Shown piece by piece: positions 59,082-64,000 of a DNA stretch of 64,000 bases. The notes beneath the pieces are model-generated. The model was not told the DNA's origin, searched no databases, and saw nothing but the letters and a program-made list of their open reading frames with translations. The position numbers and the translations under genes are program-made. How positions within the stretch are numbered: position 1 is the first letter of the stretch; every line of letters begins with the position of its first letter. The stretch is from Pirellulales bacterium (lineage in GTDB: Bacteria; Planctomycetota; Planctomycetia; Pirellulales; Lacipirellulaceae): assembly GCA_028279215.1 (NCBI GenBank), contig JANQOF010000081.1, positions 1 through 64,000 of the forward strand, written 5' to 3'.

Positions 59082-62000
59082 ATGGAAGGCCAAAGCAAGC
59101 TCAATTGCTATGGAACTGGATTACGGCGGGCCGCGTTTGCGCTCACGCTTGCTAGCACCTGGCTGGTTATGCCTTCAGGTGCTCATCAGGCACCTATCGA
59201 CCAGCGTGCCTTCCACGTGCAACACGTCGAGTTGCAAGCGGCCGCTGCGAAGGCACGCGCATTGCTTGGCGACGATACGCGTAGCGTCGTATTTGCGGAC
59301 CAGAGCTCTGGCCGTCTGCTCGTTCAGGCCCCACCGACAAAACTCGGGGAGATCCAAGAGTTACTAGAGAACATCGATCGACCGCCTGTAGCGGCCACAA
59401 ATGACGACGCGGGCGAGAGCTTCCTGCGGGCCTACCAGATCACTCCCGGACGCCGCGCAGCCGCCGCTCGATGGGCTGGCGCATTCCAAGCACCAACGGG
59501 CACCCGCGTCGCGTTCGACGAACGAACAAGCCAGCTTCTGGTGATGGGACCAGACAACGTACACCGCTTCGTCGTCAGGCAAATCGAGAACCTTGGGCAA
59601 GGCGCACCGTCACCGGTGGTTGCACAAGGATCCGCGGCTAGCGAACTTCGCACGTCGTCACAGCCCGCGCAAGCATCGCCACCCGATCAAGTAGGCCCGG
59701 CACTTCGATTGACGCTTGAACGTTCTTCTGGAAATCAATTGCACCGCCAGTTGGAACAGTTACTGTCGCGACCGCTAGCGGCGACCGCTAGCCCTGCCGG
59801 CGATCGAATATCTTTCAGGGCCGAGATGGCACCAGGGACGGGGGTGCTGATAGACGCTGCGACCGCGACCGGGGACGTGTTCGTAACCGGCTCTCCGCAA
59901 CAAGTGAAGGCATGGACGCATGTGTTGCGGGCCATCGACGCACCGTCGAGCACCAACTCGATGACGCAAGTCGTGGCGACACAACCCAACACCGATGCGC
60001 AGATCCGCCAGGCACTAAGAGTCGTGCAGGCCAGTTCCGGACGGGACGCCGGGATACGAACCAATGGGCAGCTTGCGAACATGCTGTTTCAGCCGCAGGA
60101 TAACACAGCCGCCGACAACACCAACGAGGAACAGGCGGTGGCGGCCGTGCCGTTCGCAGCCGGCAGCAACTCCGACGAAGGCGATCCTGGCGAGACTGCG
60201 CTACTCGGTCCCGTTCAGGTACAATTCGTCGAAGGGCTCGACATCATTCTAATTCGCGGCAACAAACGCGACGTCGAACGCGTGATGGCAATCATCAACC
60301 GCATCGAGCAAGTCAGCGCCGAAACGGTCCCCGCGATCGAGGTGCTCCCGCTCAAGCATGTCGAAAGCCAAGCGATGGCCCGGCTGCTCGAACGAGTCTA
60401 TACACAAGTGCTGGGGGCGCGTTCTGGATCGTTGAGCATCACGCCGCTCGGCAAACCCAACTCGTTGCTCTTGGTCGGCCGACCGGAGAACGTCCGTACC
60501 GCGATCGACCTCGTCAAGCGCATCGACGTACCCGTAGAGCCAACCACCAGATTCGAAGTGTTTCCGCTCGAATACGCAGTCGCGGGCGACGTGAAGCAGA
60601 TCATCGACGCGTTCCTGGCTGAACAAGAGGGCGAAGACGATGAGGACGTCAGTAGTGGCGCGTTGCGTCCCAAAGCGATGGTCGTATCCGACTTTCGCAC
60701 GAACTCGTTGTTTGTGAATGCCGGACCGCGCGACCTCGCAGAGATCGCGGCCTTGGTACGCGAAATCGATGTCAACCGCGGCGCTGCGGTTGACGAGGTT
60801 CGCATCTTCCCGTTGAAGAACACACTCGCGTCGGAACTCGCGGATGTTTTGCGGACTGCGGTACTAGCTCGTGAAGAGGGCCAGACACAGGAAGGTGGCA
60901 CCGCGCTCTCGGCCCGCGTTTCCGCACTGCGATTCGTCACCATCGATCCCGAGAATCAACGCCGGTTGGAGTCGGGTGTGTTGTCGAACATTCGTGTCGC
61001 CGCCGACACTCAAGCGAATAGCTTAGTGGTCACCGCCCCGTCGGATAGCATGGACTTGATTGCAGCGCTGATCGAGCAACTCGACCAAGTGCCTGACGCC
61101 GAGGCGGAGATTAAAGTCTTCACCATCGTCAATGGCGATGCGGTAAGCCTGGCCGCCATGCTTGGCGAGTTGTTTGGTACCGGCGAAGACGACGACGATG
61201 GGCCAGCTCTAAGAGCAGGTGAAAACTCGCTTGTGCGGCTGCAATTCTCCGTCGATGAACGCACCAACAGCATCATTGCTGCCGGCAGCCAAGCCGACCT
61301 AGCCGTGGTGTATGCGATCTTGCTGCAGTTGGACGCGAGCGAAACCCGGCAACGCAGAACCGAGGTATACCGGCTCAAGAATTCGCCGGCAGAAGAGGTG
61401 GCGATTGCACTCAACGAATGGCTCCGCACCGAACGCGAAGCCGAGGTCGCCGCCGAACTGGCCATCAGCCCGTTCGAGCAAATTGAACGCGAAGTGGTGA
61501 TTGTGCCCGAACTGGTGAGCAACAGCCTGATTGTGAGCGCTACGCCCCGATATTTCGAAGAAATAGCCAATCTGGTCGACGAATTAGACGAACGGCCGCC
61601 CATGGTGGTCATTCAGGTACTCATCGCTGAGGTGCGGTTAAACGACACGGACGAGTTCGGCGTCGAGCTTGGTTTGCAAGACTCGATTCTGTTCGACCGT
61701 TCGGTAATCGACCTAGATGGCTTTCAGACAATCGAGACAACGACTATCGAACAGAGCGCCGGCGGCGCAAATGTGCAAACGGTGCAGCAGAACATCGTCA
61801 ACGCCCCCATCGTCCCGGGTTTCAACTTCAACAATCAGACCTTGGGGTCAAACGCGAGTGATAGTTCGCTGGCCACCGCAGGTACGGTTGCCGCTCAAGG
61901 GCTCTCCAACTTCGCCCTCAACCGGATTAACCCCGAACTAGGATTCGGCGGATTTGTGTTCAGCGCTAGCAGCAGCAGCGTCAGCGCGCTGCTGCGAGCA

Positions 62001-62882
62001 CTCCAAGAGAATCGTCGTCTTGAGGTCCTCAGCCGTCCGCAAATTACCGCGCTCGACAATCAACTCGCGATCGTACAGGTCGGTCAACGGGTGCCACGCG
62101 TGGCGAATACCCAGATCTCGACGTTTGGTCAGACAAACACCGTTGTTTACGAGGACGTTGGTATCATTCTGCAAGTGCAACCTCGGGTGAGCCCCGACGG
62201 CATGGTCGTCATGAACGTCGAAGCCACGAAGTCAAAGGTTGGTTCGGAGGCAGAAGGTATTCCAATCTTCACAGGTGTCGACGGCAGTGTGGTTCGTGCG
62301 CCGCGGATCGACCAGATCTTTGCCAGATCCACTGTTGCCGCCGCGTCGGGTCAGACTATCGTCCTTAGCGGCTTGCTGGCGAAGGAGAGTTTCGACGTAC
62401 ATCGCCGAGTACCGATTATCGCCGACATCCCGCTACTGGGCGACTTGTTCCGCTACGACGCGGTAACCGAGCAACGAAGTGAGTTGTTGATCGTGATGAC
62501 TCCTCGAGTTATTCGTAACGAGCAGGATGCGGAAATGGTCAAGCAGGTCGAGTCGTCGCGGATGAGTTGGGTGTTATGCGACGTGGTGAATCTACACGGA
62601 CCTAGCGGACTGCGAAGTCGCTGCGATGAGTGGACGGCAGCCGACTCCGAGAGCGTCTATCCGACACACGTTCCTGTCGAAGGCGAATTCGTCCCCACGC
62701 CCGCCGCGGTGGAGGGACCCTATCTGCAGGATACATCCGAACCACACGACGAAGGCGTCGTAGCTCCCCAACCAGAAGCCAGCAACCAGGGCACGCCAGC
62801 TTGGCAACCGGAAGCACAACCTGTTAGCTACCAGTCGACCAACGTTCCTCCATCACGGCTACCTGCGCCGCTAAACAACTAG
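59082..62882 (+). CDS. gspD: Type II secretion secretin GspD, extended N-repeat region
   Basis: Multiple secretin_N-type repeats then VVIQVLIAEVRLNDTDEFGVELGL..LEVLSRPQITALDNQLAIVQVGQRVP..VDVHRRVPIIADIPLLGDLFRYD (FDVHRRVPII). Confidence 0.93.
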   Translation: MEGQSKLNCYGTGLRRAAFALTLASTWLVMPSGAHQAPIDQRAFHVQHVELQAAAAKARALLGDDTRSVVFADQSSGRLLVQAPPTKLGEIQELLENIDRPPVAATNDDAGESFLRAYQITPGRRAAAARWAGAFQAPTGTRVAFDERTSQLLVMGPDNVHRFVVRQIENLGQGAPSPVVAQGSAASELRTSSQPAQASPPDQVGPALRLTLERSSGNQLHRQLEQLLSRPLAATASPAGDRISFRAEMAPGTGVLIDAATATGDVFVTGSPQQVKAWTHVLRAIDAPSSTNSMTQVVATQPNTDAQIRQALRVVQASSGRDAGIRTNGQLANMLFQPQDNTAADNTNEEQAVAAVPFAAGSNSDEGDPGETALLGPVQVQFVEGLDIILIRGNKRDVERVMAIINRIEQVSAETVPAIEVLPLKHVESQAMARLLERVYTQVLGARSGSLSITPLGKPNSLLLVGRPENVRTAIDLVKRIDVPVEPTTRFEVFPLEYAVAGDVKQIIDAFLAEQEGEDDEDVSSGALRPKAMVVSDFRTNSLFVNAGPRDLAEIAALVREIDVNRGAAVDEVRIFPLKNTLASELADVLRTAVLAREEGQTQEGGTALSARVSALRFVTIDPENQRRLESGVLSNIRVAADTQANSLVVTAPSDSMDLIAALIEQLDQVPDAEAEIKVFTIVNGDAVSLAAMLGELFGTGEDDDDGPALRAGENSLVRLQFSVDERTNSIIAAGSQADLAVVYAILLQLDASETRQRRTEVYRLKNSPAEEVAIALNEWLRTEREAEVAAELAISPFEQIEREVVIVPELVSNSLIVSATPRYFEEIANLVDELDERPPMVVIQVLIAEVRLNDTDEFGVELGLQDSILFDRSVIDLDGFQTIETTTIEQSAGGANVQTVQQNIVNAPIVPGFNFNNQTLGSNASDSSLATAGTVAAQGLSNFALNRINPELGFGGFVFSASSSSVSALLRALQENRRLEVLSRPQITALDNQLAIVQVGQRVPRVANTQISTFGQTNTVVYEDVGIILQVQPRVSPDGMVVMNVEATKSKVGSEAEGIPIFTGVDGSVVRAPRIDQIFARSTVAAASGQTIVLSGLLAKESFDVHRRVPIIADIPLLGDLFRYDAVTEQRSELLIVMTPRVIRNEQDAEMVKQVESSRMSWVLCDVVNLHGPSGLRSRCDEWTAADSESVYPTHVPVEGEFVPTPAAVEGPYLQDTSEPHDEGVVAPQPEASNQGTPAWQPEAQPVSYQSTNVPPSRLPAPLNN

Positions 62883-62908
62883 CCAGTTTCGTTCTGCAAA
62901 GATTCGCT

Positions 62909-63796
62909 ATGACCAACCACCTCCAAGCAAGCTTGTTTATGGCATTGGCAACCTTCGTGCTCGCGGTTGGAGTTCCCGGTTGCCAAGGCGTTTCGAACAA
63001 ACTCGTCGACGCGAACCCGATCAAGTCGTGGAATGAAACGCCGCCGCAGATTGAGGTTCCGGAACGCTTAGTCGGAGCATGGACGGAGGCTGTACTTCAT
63101 CGAAACGGCGAGGGAACGCGAGGTTTTGGCGGACGGCTGTACTTCTATGGTCGTGGATCCGGCGAACCGGTCCGGGTCGATGGTAGACTGGTCGTTTACG
63201 CCTTTGCCGAGGATGGACGAAGTCCCACCGACAATCGTCCCACCAAACGCTACGTGTTCCCGCCCGAACAGTTTGCCAAGCATGAAAGCGATTCGGAAAT
63301 CGGCGTTTCCTACAGCATCTGGCTGCCTTGGGACAACGTAGGCCGCGAACAGGCCGAGGTGAGTTTGATTGCCCGCTTCGAGCCCTCCCAGGGGGGCGGG
63401 CTCGTCGTGAGCGATCAAACTCGCCATCGCCTGCCCGGCAAGCCGCGGCAAGATACGATGATCGCCGACAAGGCTCCCACACCAACCATCACGCGAACGT
63501 CGTTGTCGACCAATCCGGGGCCAGCGACGACGCAGGCGGTGTATCAGGAGAATATGGACGACAATCGACCCACGTTGAAGGCCACTACAATTTCACTTCC
63601 CGGCCGGTTCAAGAACGTCGGCCAATCGGAGCCAGTTCCCGGATCGGATCCAGCGGGCGAAGTCGTGTCGTCGGTGTCTACAGTAGCTTCGGCAGAATTG
63701 CAGCCCACGCCTGTGCAAACGACCGTCAAGTATCTCACTCCTGGGGAATCGGTGCGGCGATCGCTTCGCCCACGGTCATCCGGTTCGTCACACTAG
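62909..63796 (+). CDS. Conserved-looking lipoprotein downstream of gspD
   Basis: Lipobox VGVPGC; 295-aa ORF. Confidence 0.65.
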   Translation: MTNHLQASLFMALATFVLAVGVPGCQGVSNKLVDANPIKSWNETPPQIEVPERLVGAWTEAVLHRNGEGTRGFGGRLYFYGRGSGEPVRVDGRLVVYAFAEDGRSPTDNRPTKRYVFPPEQFAKHESDSEIGVSYSIWLPWDNVGREQAEVSLIARFEPSQGGGLVVSDQTRHRLPGKPRQDTMIADKAPTPTITRTSLSTNPGPATTQAVYQENMDDNRPTLKATTISLPGRFKNVGQSEPVPGSDPAGEVVSSVSTVASAELQPTPVQTTVKYLTPGESVRRSLRPRSSGSSH

Positions 63797-63962
63797 TAAT
63801 GCCTGGTTGCTGCGCAATCAGCTGCTCGACGAGCATTCGCTCAAACTCGTCGGCTGCGGTACCCGTGACCACTACGTTACCCCTGTCGCGCTCAAACGCC
63901 ATACCTGCCACCTTTCGGTCGGCGAGCAGAGTTGCCAGGCGCGCTGTGAACTCCGACATCAT
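63735..63962 (-). CDS. Small BON domain-like protein
   Basis: FERDRGNVVVTGTAADEFERMLVEQLIAQQPGITSVTNRMTV; convergent overlap with the preceding CDS. Confidence 0.6.
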   Translation of the reverse strand: MMSEFTARLATLLADRKVAGMAFERDRGNVVVTGTAADEFERMLVEQLIAQQPGITSVTNRMTVGEAIAAPIPQE

Positions 63963-64000
63963 CAGACTATCCGCCGGATTGGGATAGTCGAAACCAATCT

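Noticed and set aside
1-64000. CRISPR array, tRNA/rRNA genes, prophage, restriction or toxin-antitoxin systems
   Set aside because: No regular short repeats with unique spacers, no cloverleaf-like segment and no hallmark proteins were found by reading; a tRNAscan-SE, CRISPRCasFinder or DefenseFinder run would be decisive.

Overview
The window reads as chromosomal DNA from a planctomycete, probably Pirellulales-like. This is inferred from DUF1559 prepilin-like proteins, PEP-CTERM and dockerin-type exported proteins, and a tetrahydromethanopterin-type C1 module. Coding is dense on both strands. I saw no tRNA, rRNA, CRISPR array, prophage or transposase gene. Main blocks: (1) 0.4-4.4 kb, three PEP-CTERM/dockerin exported proteins; (2) PilT and a DUF1559 protein; (3) LPS-type glycosyltransferases, xylA, a diacylglycerol-kinase-like gene, kdsA; (4) 19.6-25.4 kb, a signalling island with an NtrC-type response regulator and a histidine kinase that reads as LOV + FixL-like PAS + HisKA/HATPase, a uspA gene, and near-consensus sigma-54 promoters upstream of both the regulator and uspA; a MITE-like element also lies here; (5) 27.1-33.2 kb, an operon for 4-aminobenzoate/methanopterin-type cofactor synthesis (atypical SDR, DHPS-like DUF6513 protein, pabB, pabA, DUF447, RFAP-synthase-like); (6) dapA, pdxJ, mgtE, rnc, HI0933-like oxidoreductase; (7) a nucleoside catabolism cluster deoA/PNP/PNP/deoC with two diverged PNP paralogs; (8) a complete type II secretion locus gspE-F-G-H-I-J-K-L-M-D with a very long secretin. 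The best candidate for an undescribed system is the light/oxygen-type sensor kinase - sigma-54 activator - uspA island.
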